Below, one piece after another: positions 49,106-57,459 of a stretch of 64,000 nucleotides of DNA. Each line of letters starts with the position of its first letter. Within the stretch, counting starts at the first letter, position 1. The notes beneath the pieces were generated by a model, which saw only the letters and a program-made list of their open reading frames with translations, ran no database searches and had not been told where the DNA came from. Source of the stretch: CAVPJW01 sp963705525 (GTDB lineage Bacteria; Acidobacteriota; Vicinamibacteria; Vicinamibacterales; CAVPJW01); NCBI GenBank assembly GCA_963705525.1, contig CAVPJW010000004.1, forward strand, positions 1,054,001 to 1,118,000. Reading direction: 5' to 3'. Made by a program: the position numbers and the translations under genes.

Positions 49106-50128
49106 CTATTTGGAAAAGATCGCCTTCGGAATCAACGCGTGCACGCCCTTCGTGCCATCGACGACCTGCGTAACGGCGAGATTCATCGCGGCGCTCGCAA
49201 GCAGATAGGCGTCGTCTCGCGACATGCCTTTGACGTCCACGAGGAAGTCGAGCATTTCGCGAGTCGCCAGCCGGGCCGCGTCATCGAGATCAGCGGCGAG
49301 GCCCATCGTCATGTAGTCGGTGGGCGTTTCGGCGCGGGGCCACCGGAGGCGCTTGCCCTTGTGCAGGACCACTTGGATCTCCCCCGCGAGCGAGGCCTCG
49401 ACGGCTGAGAGGCACACTTCCCCGTCTCCCTGCGCGGCGTGTCCATCGCCTATCGAGATCAATGCACCAGGCACGTGCACGGGCAGAAACAGCGTGCTGC
49501 CTGCGCCCAGCCTTCTGTTGTCCATGTTCCCGCCGAACACGTTCGGCGGTCCGCTCGACACTCGACCCAGACTCGGAGGCGGCGCCACACCCATGACACC
49601 CCAGAACGGCTGCGCGGGAATCCTGATGCCGCCTCCGTAGTCGATGGTCTTCGCCTTCAGGTCGACCCAGAGCACCCGGTCTTTGTGATACGGAAACTCG
49701 TCGGGCAGCAGACCCATGTTCGGCAGGAACGCCTGGTGCGCGATCGGGAGCCACACCTCGATCGATCGGATCCGTATCTCGACGGTGTCTCCCGGTTCCG
49801 CGCCCCGGACGCTGATTGGACCGTTCAGCGTATGGTCGCCGGGCTCCTCGCCCTCAACCCCGTCGAACACGGCGAAGAGCTCGCCGGGAATCTCGGCCCT
49901 GGGCACGCCGATGGACTCGAAGTAGCGCGGATTGCCGGAAGCCGTCTTGAGCCGGACGATGTCGCCGGAGTCGATCGTCAGAACAGGCTTGAGCGATGCA
50001 TCGAAGTAATCGCGGTGAACCGTCGCTGGCGACGCCGTCAGTTCGTGGACCGTGGGTTCCTTCTGCGCCTCGATTCCCTGAGTCGCGGTGACAATACCGA
50101 CTATCGAGATGATGCCGATGACTCTCAC
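49106..50128 (-). CDS. Acetamidase/formamidase family protein, exported (paralogue 2)
   Basis: 340 residues from a GTG with an AAGGAG site and a signal peptide (VIGIISIVGIVTATQGIEA). Conserved blocks match the gene at 44657: HTLNGPISVRGAEPGDTVEIRIRSIEVW, FWGVMGVAPPPSLGRVSSGPPNVFGGNMDNRRLGAGSTLFLPVHVPGALISIGDGHAAQGDGEV, and PRAETPTDYMTMGL. The two paralogues differ through most of their length, so the duplication is old. Periplasmic hydrolysis of short amides is the inferred role. Confidence 0.85.
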   Translation of the reverse strand: MRVIGIISIVGIVTATQGIEAQKEPTVHELTASPATVHRDYFDASLKPVLTIDSGDIVRLKTASGNPRYFESIGVPRAEIPGELFAVFDGVEGEEPGDHTLNGPISVRGAEPGDTVEIRIRSIEVWLPIAHQAFLPNMGLLPDEFPYHKDRVLWVDLKAKTIDYGGGIRIPAQPFWGVMGVAPPPSLGRVSSGPPNVFGGNMDNRRLGAGSTLFLPVHVPGALISIGDGHAAQGDGEVCLSAVEASLAGEIQVVLHKGKRLRWPRAETPTDYMTMGLAADLDDAARLATREMLDFLVDVKGMSRDDAYLLASAAMNLAVTQVVDGTKGVHALIPKAIFSK

Positions 50129-50143
50129 TGAGTGCTCCTTCCG

Positions 50144-50935
50144 TCAGCCTTGACGCGATTCCTGTATCCGCTTCGTGACCGCCGGGACGCGGCTGCGCGG
50201 TGAGAACTTGACAACCAGGGTGAGCAGTTTGTTTCTAAAGCCCGGAATGATGAGGGTCTTGTTCTTCATCAGCCCCCGATACCCGGCCTCCGCGACCACA
50301 GAGGCGTCCATCACGCCCGAGTCGAAGAGCTTCGAGCTGCCCATCTCCGCGCGCTGCTGAAACGCCGACCTCGTCGGACCCGGGCAGAGCACGCTCACGC
50401 TGACGCCCGTTCCGTCGAGCTCGCAGGCAAGCGCCTCGGAGAACGACAACACATATGCCTTGGTCGCGTAGTACACCGCCATCAGCGGGCCCGGCTGAAA
50501 CGCCGCGGTTGACGCCACGTTCAGGATCTTTCCACTCCGGCGGGCAAGCATGCCCGGCAGGCAGAGCCTCGTCAGTTGGGTCAGTGCGATCATGTTGACC
50601 TGCATCATCGCGAGCTCGGTCGATTCGTCCAACCCGGAAAACAGACCATACATCCCAAAGCCGGCATCGTTCACGAGGATCTCGATCTGGATGGACTCCT
50701 TCTCCAGAATCCCCACGATGTTGCGTGCCGCCGACGGCCCGCTCAGGTCCTGAGGAATGACGCGAACCGACGCCTGGAATGTCCTGCCGAGCTCGTCAGC
50801 CACCCGATCGAGAGCGGCCTGCTGCCTGGCGACGAGCACCAGCCGGTAGCGATCGGCAGCAAAGAGCTTGGCGAGCTCGTGGCCGATGCCGCTCGTGGCG
50901 CCCGTGATGAGAACGGTCTTTGACTGGCTTGACAT
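50144..50935 (-). CDS. SDR family oxidoreductase
   Basis: 263 residues. TVLITGATSGIGHELAKLFAADRYRLVLVAR is the TGxxxGIG cofactor motif. VNDAGFGMYG is the NNAG-like motif, NVASTAAFQPGPLMAVYYATKAYVLSFSEAL carries Ser, Tyr and Lys (YxxxK), and VLCPGPTRSAF the last cofactor loop. A complete classical SDR, NADP-type by the Arg after strand 2. The C-terminal KFSPRSRVPAVTKRIQESRQG may bind membrane. Substrate is unknown. Confidence 0.9.
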   Translation of the reverse strand: MSSQSKTVLITGATSGIGHELAKLFAADRYRLVLVARQQAALDRVADELGRTFQASVRVIPQDLSGPSAARNIVGILEKESIQIEILVNDAGFGMYGLFSGLDESTELAMMQVNMIALTQLTRLCLPGMLARRSGKILNVASTAAFQPGPLMAVYYATKAYVLSFSEALACELDGTGVSVSVLCPGPTRSAFQQRAEMGSSKLFDSGVMDASVVAEAGYRGLMKNKTLIIPGFRNKLLTLVVKFSPRSRVPAVTKRIQESRQG

Positions 50936-50956
50936 GCTCTCAGTGCTCCCCCGTGG

Positions 50957-52483
50957 TCACTTGAGTGCGTCGGCGAACATCGTCGTGTAGAACCGGTACC
51001 AGTCGCTCTGGAACCGCTCATCAGGATCGAAACGCTTCTTGAGCTTCAGGAATTCGACGAACTGCGGATAGCAGGCTTCGATCTGCTGCCGCGTGGCCCA
51101 GCGATGATAGGTCAGGTAATAGCTGCCGCCACGCTCGATCGCCCGATCGATCAGCCGACGGAAATCTCCGGCTGTCTTCTCGAGCGACGCCGGATCGTGC
51201 GCCGTGTGAAGGTTGAAGATGATCGATGCGTACCGCTGCTTCGCCCACGGCAGGAACGTCTCGGTATCCGGCTCGATGAAGCGAACGGTCCCGTAGATGA
51301 CGTTGGCGCCGCTCGCCCTGAAATCCTCCGCAATCGCCTTCATGAACGACGTCAACTCGGGACGCGGCACGTAGATCTCCGTGATCATCTCGGTGCCCGT
51401 GCCCGCAGGCCCGAGCTGGCGATCCAGATCGCGGTGGTAGTCATCGACGTACTCGGCGAGCTGGTGAGTATCCGACCAGTAGTGCTGGCCATTGGTCGAC
51501 AGATAGTAAGTGGTGTAGGCCTTGAACGCGGCGCCCTTGTCCATATGAGCCAGCAGGAAGAGCTTCTTCCAGTCCTCCTGCTTCAGTTCGCGTTGATTCG
51601 CCGGAATCGGCGCACTCTGATCGACGGGCCTGTAGGTCGAGAACACTCCACGCTGCAGAAAATCGTCCGACTTCGGATCGATGGCGAACTGGAAATCACC
51701 GTAAAGATAGCCTTGCGTAATCCGCTCTTCGATGGCGCCAACCAGATCCTTGATTTCGAGAAGTTTGACGACGCGTTCGACCTTCTGTCGATGGACGAGC
51801 CGGAGATCGACCTCGGTGATGACGCCGAACAGCCCGTACCCGCCAATCGCCAGCTTGAAGAGCTCGGGGTTCTCCGTGCGGCTGCACTTCAGCAGACGCG
51901 CATCGGCATCGACGATCGTGAACGACTCCACATCGTCAACCATGGGCTTGAATCGAAGGCCTCGCCCGTGCGCATTCGCCGAGAGCGCGCCGCCGATGCT
52001 CAGGCGATCGGCGCCCGTCTGCTTCTGCCTGATGCCCCACTGCGGCCACTTGCCGGATTGCTCGCGTTCGAGATAGGCGATGAGTTCGGGCCACCGGATA
52101 CCGGCCTGCACGGTGACGATGCCCGTTTCCAGATCGAGCCGCAGGACGTGATCCAGCGCGCTCGTATCGACGAGAATCGTTCCCGACCCAAACTGCTGCC
52201 CGCCCATGGCATGACGACCGCCGGCGATACTGAGCGCTTTATGGTCGGTTCGCGCTTCGCGAACGATCTGCTGAACGGCAGCCGTTGACTCGGGCTTGTC
52301 GATGCGATCGACTCGGGTCTCGTTGAGCTGCGAGTGGACGTCGTTCACGACCAGCGCCACGGCTGGCTGGGCAGTGGACGGCTCCGGCGCCGTGGCTTTC
52401 GGAGCCTCCTGACGTTCGCGGGTGCACGCCCCCGTCAACGCCAGCAGGAGCAGCCACGAAACGTTCCTCATCATGTGCTTCAT
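50957..52483 (-). CDS. FAD-linked oxidase-type lipoprotein
   Basis: 508 residues. The N-terminus MMRNVSWLLLLALTGAC ends in a lipobox (LTGAC), so the protein is lipid-anchored. The FAD-binding PCMH domain follows: ALSIAGGRHAMGGQQFGSGTILVDTSAL, where GGRHAMGG is the site at which His often links FAD covalently, then LSIGGALSANAHGRGLRF and IGGYGLFGVITEVDLRL. The C-terminal half (ELTSFMKAIAEDFRASGANVIYGTVRF) matches sugar-type or aldonolactone-like oxidases. The start overlaps the stop of the small membrane gene (ATGA). Confidence 0.85.
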   Translation of the reverse strand: MKHMMRNVSWLLLLALTGACTRERQEAPKATAPEPSTAQPAVALVVNDVHSQLNETRVDRIDKPESTAAVQQIVREARTDHKALSIAGGRHAMGGQQFGSGTILVDTSALDHVLRLDLETGIVTVQAGIRWPELIAYLEREQSGKWPQWGIRQKQTGADRLSIGGALSANAHGRGLRFKPMVDDVESFTIVDADARLLKCSRTENPELFKLAIGGYGLFGVITEVDLRLVHRQKVERVVKLLEIKDLVGAIEERITQGYLYGDFQFAIDPKSDDFLQRGVFSTYRPVDQSAPIPANQRELKQEDWKKLFLLAHMDKGAAFKAYTTYYLSTNGQHYWSDTHQLAEYVDDYHRDLDRQLGPAGTGTEMITEIYVPRPELTSFMKAIAEDFRASGANVIYGTVRFIEPDTETFLPWAKQRYASIIFNLHTAHDPASLEKTAGDFRRLIDRAIERGGSYYLTYHRWATRQQIEACYPQFVEFLKLKKRFDPDERFQSDWYRFYTTMFADALK

Positions 52484-52692
52484 GGAACACTTCTTTCTGG
52501 AGTCAGACGCGCCTTCAGCCGTGGCTCCATGTCGAGCGAGACGCGATGGAATGCGTAGGCGACAAACATGCCCCCAACAACGTTCTGATAACCCGGGAGC
52601 GAGACGGCACTGAAGCCCACGGCAATCCCGTAGGAGGCGAGGAGGATCGCCACCACCGCAAAACGGTCTCTGAGCGCCATCGCCTCACTCAT
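52480..52692 (-). CDS. Small membrane protein, two TM segments
   Basis: 70 residues from the ATG that overlaps the stop of the flavodoxin gene (8-base overlap); its own stop overlaps the next start (ATGA). Segments FAVVAILLASYGIAVGFSAVS and NVVGGMFVAYAFHRVSLDME are hydrophobic. The tight overlaps on both sides support translation even though no family is recognised. It lies between a HemG-like flavodoxin and an FAD lipoprotein. Confidence 0.6.
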   Translation of the reverse strand: MSEAMALRDRFAVVAILLASYGIAVGFSAVSLPGYQNVVGGMFVAYAFHRVSLDMEPRLKARLTPERSVP

Positions 52693-53233
52693 GGGACTGG
52701 ACGAGGCGGAGGAACTCGTCGGCGAATCGACGGAGATCTTCCCAGTCTGTGTACTCGTAATCGCGCGACGTGTCGGTGTCTCCACCGGCCTTCCGGACAA
52801 TCCGCTTCATCATCAAGCGTTTGAACCAGCCGTAGCGCGTGTAAAGTACCGCTCCCGCGACGATCTTCACCGCCGTCGGTTGCCAGCCGGTGTCGCGAAG
52901 GAAGCGATCTTTGATCGCATCTAGATCCTGCCGAACCTTTGGATCGTCCTGAAGAATTCCCAGGCACGACGAGATGAAAGCGGTCGGCATGGAGCCGAGC
53001 GCATTGGCGTGAGCTCGCACCCACGTCCGGACGGATCGCTGGTAGCTGCCGATGTGCACCGAGGCCACGACCGCGACGGCGGCATAGTCGGCCGGGCTCG
53101 TGATGCCCGACGGGCGACCGGCATCGACGACCTCCGCCTGCGCACCGTGGCTGCGCAGCCGCTCGCCGAATGCCCGGGCTATCTTGCTCGTGTGCCCATC
53201 CGTCGTGGCATAGAGAACGAGGATCGGTTTCAC
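52685..53233 (-). CDS. Flavodoxin-domain protein, HemG-like
   Basis: 182 residues. MKPILVLYATTDGHTSKIARAFGERLRSHG is a flavodoxin FMN phosphate loop (TTDGHT). ADYAAVAVVASVHIGSYQRSVRTWVRAH and PTAFISSCLGILQDD are the HemG-type middle, and KIVAGAVLYTRYGWFKRLMMKRIVRKAGGDTDTSRDYEYTDW is the long C-terminal block typical of menaquinone-dependent protoporphyrinogen oxidase HemG. No heme-synthesis genes are near, so the activity is inferred from family only. It starts with GTG. Confidence 0.85.
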   Translation of the reverse strand: MKPILVLYATTDGHTSKIARAFGERLRSHGAQAEVVDAGRPSGITSPADYAAVAVVASVHIGSYQRSVRTWVRAHANALGSMPTAFISSCLGILQDDPKVRQDLDAIKDRFLRDTGWQPTAVKIVAGAVLYTRYGWFKRLMMKRIVRKAGGDTDTSRDYEYTDWEDLRRFADEFLRLVQSHE

Positions 53234-53269
53234 GTCGGTCGCCTCGCGTCCGCAACAGGATCATTCGAT

Positions 53270-53665
53270 CTAGATGACGTGCCTGACCCTGGCCGCAATC
53301 CAGGGAGCCGCCGCCAGCACCAGCAGGCCGAGCGGAAGGAGGCCGCCCGATGCCAGATTGTAGTCGGACAGGATGCGGGTCCACGACGCACGAACGACAT
53401 AGCGGCCGAAGGCGACCTCGAAGGCCAGCGTCAACACCAGCCAGAGCAGTCCGATCCAGATCGCCTGTGTCGCGCTGGCCGGCCGCACCCAGCGAACGGT
53501 GAGCATGGCGATTGCCAGGATGATGCTGCAACCGGTGAGGACCCCGATCTGTCTGGACCGGAACTCGCCTACTATCGGCTGCAGCACAAGCGTGCGCGCA
53601 ATGCCATGGGCCGTCTCCGTGACGATGATGCCAAGCCAGACGACGAGGCCGCGAACGAGCCGCAT
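53270..53665 (-). CDS. Membrane protein of unknown function, four TM segments
   Basis: 131 residues from MRLVRGLVVWLGIIVTETAHGIARTL. Further segments include IGVLTGCSIILAIAMLTVRW, IWIGLLWLVLTLAFEVAFGRYV and GGLLPLGLLVLAAAPWIAARV. The FExxFGR-type turn in the third segment recurs in a small group of bacterial membrane proteins, but I cannot assign a function. The gene is upstream of and co-oriented with the HemG-like flavodoxin. Confidence 0.65.
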   Translation of the reverse strand: MRLVRGLVVWLGIIVTETAHGIARTLVLQPIVGEFRSRQIGVLTGCSIILAIAMLTVRWVRPASATQAIWIGLLWLVLTLAFEVAFGRYVVRASWTRILSDYNLASGGLLPLGLLVLAAAPWIAARVRHVI

Positions 53666-53820
53666 GCGGTCAGATGGCGCGCTTCCGCGAGACGGCGTGC
53701 AGGACGTTCGTCTCCACCGCTGCAATCCTCTCGTCTGCGATGTGCCGGAGGCTCATCTCTCGCACGCGCGCACGTTCCCGTGGCGACAGTCGATCGACGG
53801 TCCCCACGATCGACGTCTCG

Positions 53821-54567
53821 CTACCAGCTCACGCCTGGCGCGCCGCTGAGATAGGTGTTGTCCTCGAGCTGGTTCAACATGAAGTCGGCCACGTCCGCGC
53901 GCGAAATCCTCGCCGTCCCGGCATAGCTGCCGATTGCCCGACCGTGGCGATAGCGTCCGCGCTTCGCGCCGTTCGTCAAGACGCCGGGCCTCACGATGAT
54001 CCAGTTCACGCGGCTTTCTGCGACGAGACGCTCCTGGCGCGTCTTGTCCCAGAAATAGAACGGCAGAATGAGAGGAATCAGGAAGAACGTGTAGTAGACG
54101 CCCATGCGGCCCGCGCTGTCGCCGATGCCGAGCGTCGTTTCACACACCAGGCGCTTCACGCCGTGCGCCTCCATCGCCCGCAGCAGGTTCTGCGTGCCTT
54201 CCGACAGGATTCGCGTCGGATAGAAGAAACGTTTGTGTCCGAGCGCCGAGACCACGCCGTCCTGCCCCGACACGGCGGCTTCGACCGACGCGTAGTCGAG
54301 GATGTTGCCCTGCACGACCTTCAGGCGGGGATGGTCGATGCCGAGCGCTGCAGGACGCCGGACAAGAGCGGTGACCGCATAGCCGCGCTCCAACGCCTGC
54401 GCGATCAGCTGGCGGCCCGTCCCTCCCGTGGCGCCGATGATCAGAACCCGATCGATGCGCGGTTCCGGCACCTGGCCTGCAGGCCTCGTCGAGTGCCGAA
54501 ATCCTCTTCGTCCAAGCACGATCGCGAGAATGGTCGCGTAGAGGAGAAAAACGAGAAGCAGTTTCAT
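53821..54567 (-). CDS. NAD(P)-binding atypical SDR (NmrA-like), membrane-anchored N-terminus
   Basis: 248 residues from the ATG at MKLLLVFLLYATILAIVLG, a single TM or signal anchor. The Rossmann motif is VLIIGATGGTGRQLIAQALERGYAVTALVRRPAAL, followed by VVQGNILDYASVEAAVSGQDGVVSALG and LVCETTLGIGDSAGRMG. NWIIVRPGVLTNG and YLSGAPGVSW close it. NmrA-like proteins bind NAD(P) with little or no catalysis. A longer open frame upstream reads into the M61-like gene in the wrong frame. Confidence 0.85.
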   Translation of the reverse strand: MKLLLVFLLYATILAIVLGRRGFRHSTRPAGQVPEPRIDRVLIIGATGGTGRQLIAQALERGYAVTALVRRPAALGIDHPRLKVVQGNILDYASVEAAVSGQDGVVSALGHKRFFYPTRILSEGTQNLLRAMEAHGVKRLVCETTLGIGDSAGRMGVYYTFFLIPLILPFYFWDKTRQERLVAESRVNWIIVRPGVLTNGAKRGRYRHGRAIGSYAGTARISRADVADFMLNQLEDNTYLSGAPGVSW

Positions 54568-54583
54568 CCGACTCCCAATGCGC

Positions 54584-56032
54584 TCACTGCGCTCGCGCCG
54601 CGAGCCAGCGATCCTGGATGCCCTTGACGTCCACGCCCGTCGCAGCCGACACGATCGTCGGGATCTCGTCGATCCGGAACGCCCGCTGGTTCTTTCGCGT
54701 CCACTCGACGAGACCGCGAAGCGCGTCTCGAAATCGCATTCGGCCTTCGCTCCGCTCCCGGATTCTGTCATCCATCTCCGCCGCCACGAGGGCGCCGCGT
54801 GCGAAGACCGACTGCCCCGTTCGGAAATCGGACGAGTAACGCGTGGAGGACACACGCGAGAGCTCCACGAGCGACATTCGCTGGATGAAGGCGGGCATGT
54901 CGGCCAGGAGGCGTTTCAGGTTGTCCAGTGCTCGCCTTCGATATGCCGTCCCCGCGTCCGCGTCCATCGCATCGGCCGTCATGTCGATCGCCGCGAATCG
55001 CGCGAAGCCTTCGTTGACCCAGACGGTGTCAATGAGCGGCGCCAGCTCCCACGTGAACGGCAGGTACCCTTCGCCGTAGGACCGCTTGGGGATCCATGAA
55101 TGCGCCATGTGGTGCAGGAGATTGAACCTGACGCGATCGCGCGCGTCGTCGGGCGACGAGGACGTGAGACCGCGGTCGGCGGGAAAATAGAACGTGCCGC
55201 TCTCGAGGTGCTCCATGCTGAAGCCGTAGCTGTGCCGCGGCGAGATCGGCGTCAGCAGCTCACGGTGGACGGTGTAGTGCGAGAATGGCGTGCTGTCGAA
55301 ATACGCGAGGGTCCGGTCGAGCGCATCCCGTGCAATGCGGCTTTCCAGCTCGAGATCGATCGGCCCCTCGGCATAGACCGCGACGTACAGCGGCACGCGG
55401 CCCTCGACCCTGCGCAGCTGGAGCGCCGGCCCCATCATGATCTGTGAGTCGGCCAGCGCGTAGAAGTCGGCCGCATGCGCAGCAGAGTGTTCTTGCGCCG
55501 CCGGCGCGACCGGCGCCAGTGTCGTCAGGATCGGCCAGCCGGCCGGACCATCGATCGCCAGCTCGATGGCGCTCGCCTCGTGACCATCGATGTACCCGAA
55601 CACGGAGTAGCCGAGGAGGCCGAGGTAACGATCGCGAGCCTTCGACGTGTCCGAGGCCGAGATAATGGCCTGTTCCATGGCGCCGATGTTGACGTCGTAT
55701 TCCACGCGCGACACGCGAGACACCGGCCCGCCAAGAGTCCACCTCGGCCCCTCCGCGCGACTCACGTCCACGCGGTCGCCGTTCGGCGAGAAGGCCTGCA
55801 CACTCTCGACGAACTCATCGTAAGGTGCCTCGCCATAGCCGCTCGGAATCGCGCGCGGAATGACGAACGTCTGCGGACCTTCGGCGGCTACGGGCAGCGT
55901 GACGAGGACGTGCGCCTTCTTGAGGGCGGGATCCGCATACTGGAGCTGATATCGGACCGGAGCCTCCGCGGCCCGACCCGGGGCGGTCACCAGGACAATC
56001 AGGAGAAACGCTGCCGCGCGCGCAGGGGCCAT
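54584..56032 (-). CDS. M61-like gluzincin peptidase with HHxxH in place of HExxH, exported
   Basis: 482 residues with a signal peptide (AAFLLIVLVTAPGRAA). An N-terminal beta domain (~residues 25-230) precedes a thermolysin-like fold: SYGFSMEHLESGTFYF, then RFNLLHHMAHSWIPKRSYGEGYLP in the zinc-helix position, and DTVWVNEGFARFAAIDM carrying the third-ligand Glu. The usual HExxH is HHxxH here. The change GAG to CAC needs two substitutions. Loss of the general-base Glu suggests an inactive or altered enzyme. The C-terminal domain (GVDVKGIQDRWLAA) is intact. Confidence 0.8.
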   Translation of the reverse strand: MAPARAAAFLLIVLVTAPGRAAEAPVRYQLQYADPALKKAHVLVTLPVAAEGPQTFVIPRAIPSGYGEAPYDEFVESVQAFSPNGDRVDVSRAEGPRWTLGGPVSRVSRVEYDVNIGAMEQAIISASDTSKARDRYLGLLGYSVFGYIDGHEASAIELAIDGPAGWPILTTLAPVAPAAQEHSAAHAADFYALADSQIMMGPALQLRRVEGRVPLYVAVYAEGPIDLELESRIARDALDRTLAYFDSTPFSHYTVHRELLTPISPRHSYGFSMEHLESGTFYFPADRGLTSSSPDDARDRVRFNLLHHMAHSWIPKRSYGEGYLPFTWELAPLIDTVWVNEGFARFAAIDMTADAMDADAGTAYRRRALDNLKRLLADMPAFIQRMSLVELSRVSSTRYSSDFRTGQSVFARGALVAAEMDDRIRERSEGRMRFRDALRGLVEWTRKNQRAFRIDEIPTIVSAATGVDVKGIQDRWLAARAQ

Positions 56033-56036
56033 GACC

Positions 56037-56969
56037 TTAGCGCGATCCCTGCCTGGGATCCTCGTGCCGCTCGAGCGTAGCGCGATCCCAGTGACCCAGA
56101 GTGGCCGCGGCCTCGTAGGTGGATTGCAGAAAGGTAAGAAGGGTGTCGTCGGGCGAAGCCGACTGACGCATCGCGTCGTACGGCAGCAGGAACTCGTGCA
56201 GGTCGGAGCTGTAGAACGCCTCGCGCGGACTCACCCGTGCCTCGGCGTATCCAGCGGGCTCCGGATACGCATAGGCGTAGAACACGGGATAGGCCACAGG
56301 CGCGCCGCCCCACCAGAAGCCGCAGCTGCTCACCTCGTGCGAGTAAGCCTCGCGCGTCACGCGATCGGGAAGGTTCGGAATTCCGCCGGGATGCTGAGGA
56401 GCGAGTCGTCCCGAAAACCGCGTCACCGCGAGATCCGGCGCGCCCCAGAAGAAGTGGACCGGGCTGCTCTTGCCGAGGAACCGCGCACGAAAACTCTTCA
56501 ACACCCGATCCGCCTGCACGAGGACTCTCCAGAAGCGATTCACGAACTCCGGATCGTATGCCCGGTGGATCTCGTCGCGATCGAACGGCACCGGATCGGG
56601 CACTTCGTTGGGCCGGCTGTTGATCTTCATGCGTAAGCCCAGCGACTGCATTGCGTCGCCCACGCGCCTGTAGAAGGTCGAAACCGTCATGGGTTCGAGG
56701 GCGAAATCCGTCGTACGGCCATCGCTCGCCTGGATGACGAGCCGATGCGCCACGAAGTCGAAGTCCACCTGAAACGTCCTGTCGTCGTCGGGGATCGGCG
56801 ACGTGGTCAGTCCGCGGCCGGTGACATACAACGTCACGCTCCAGCCATGGTTGACCCATGGACTCCCGGCGAGCCGAATCTTGCCGGCGATTTGCAGCCA
56901 TAGGTGCAGAGTGGCGGCCGTCTCGCTCCACGCCTCGAGCGGCAGGTTCGGCCAGGCGTTCGATGTCAT
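56037..56969 (-). CDS. DUF5996 family protein
   Basis: 310 residues from an ATG with GGAGGAG upstream. WPNLPLEAWSETAATLHLWLQIAGKIRLAGSPWVNHGWSVTLYVTGRGLTTSPIP, then FVAHRLVIQASDG, HFFWGAPDLAVTRFSGR and HEVSSCGFWWGGAPVAYPVFYAYAYPEPAG are the DUF5996 hallmarks, with several conserved Trp and a W-N-H near the N-terminus. No function is known for this family. It ends 4 bases before the M61-like start, so coupling is likely. Confidence 0.9.
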   Translation of the reverse strand: MTSNAWPNLPLEAWSETAATLHLWLQIAGKIRLAGSPWVNHGWSVTLYVTGRGLTTSPIPDDDRTFQVDFDFVAHRLVIQASDGRTTDFALEPMTVSTFYRRVGDAMQSLGLRMKINSRPNEVPDPVPFDRDEIHRAYDPEFVNRFWRVLVQADRVLKSFRARFLGKSSPVHFFWGAPDLAVTRFSGRLAPQHPGGIPNLPDRVTREAYSHEVSSCGFWWGGAPVAYPVFYAYAYPEPAGYAEARVSPREAFYSSDLHEFLLPYDAMRQSASPDDTLLTFLQSTYEAAATLGHWDRATLERHEDPRQGSR

Positions 56970-56979
56970 GTCTCCTCCG

Positions 56980-57435
56980 TCACACTCGGATCTGCCGGCG
57001 TGCCTTATCGAGATGGAAAGTAAACATGACCTGGTCCGTCGGCGCCTCAACGCCGCCGCTCGACGCGTACAACCTCATGGCGGCCCGGTTGCTGCGGTCG
57101 GTGAGCACCCACGCCTCGGCGCATTCGAGCGAGCGGCCGACCTCGAAGAGCGTGCGCAGAATCAGCGCGGCGATGCCGCGCCCGCGATGCGTCGAGGCCA
57201 CGCCGACCTCGTTGACGAACAGCTCGGGCCGCGGCTTGTCGGGGTGAAAGTAATGGACCGCTGATGCAAATCCCACCACGATTCCCTCGTCGAGGGCGAC
57301 GACGACATGGTGCCGGGGATCGGCGAGAAATGCCCGCGCCGCCTGCTCGTCGACGGCGTAGTCGAAGACATCGGGACCGACGTGATGAAGGATCGCTTCG
57401 TCGCCGGGGCCTAACGCCTTGGTTTCGATCGACAT
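56980..57435 (-). CDS. AAC(3)-I-like GNAT acetyltransferase
   Basis: 151 residues starting at MSIETKALGPGDEAIL. VFDYAVDEQAARAFLADPRHHVVVALDEGIVVGFASAVHYFHPDKPRPELFVNEVGVASTHRGRGIAALILRTLF is the GNAT core with HRGRGIA as the acetyl-CoA loop, and the C-terminal AMRLYASSGGVEAP helix-strand is intact. The short length and the DxxA-HYFHPDKP segment are like the AAC(3)-I/fortimicin group, but an environmental role other than drug resistance is as likely. Confidence 0.85.
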   Translation of the reverse strand: MSIETKALGPGDEAILHHVGPDVFDYAVDEQAARAFLADPRHHVVVALDEGIVVGFASAVHYFHPDKPRPELFVNEVGVASTHRGRGIAALILRTLFEVGRSLECAEAWVLTDRSNRAAMRLYASSGGVEAPTDQVMFTFHLDKARRQIRV

Positions 57436-57459
57436 GTCCAGGTTTCTCCCCACGCGGCG

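Noticed and set aside
47948..49408. Plus-strand 486-codon open frame
   Set aside because: Antisense to the amidohydrolase and part of the acetamidase; no motif and no ribosome site.
53821..54855. Longer N-terminus for the NmrA-like protein
   Set aside because: The extra ~96 codons are antisense-like Arg/Ser-rich and overlap the M61-like gene; the MKLLLVFLLY start gives a normal protein.
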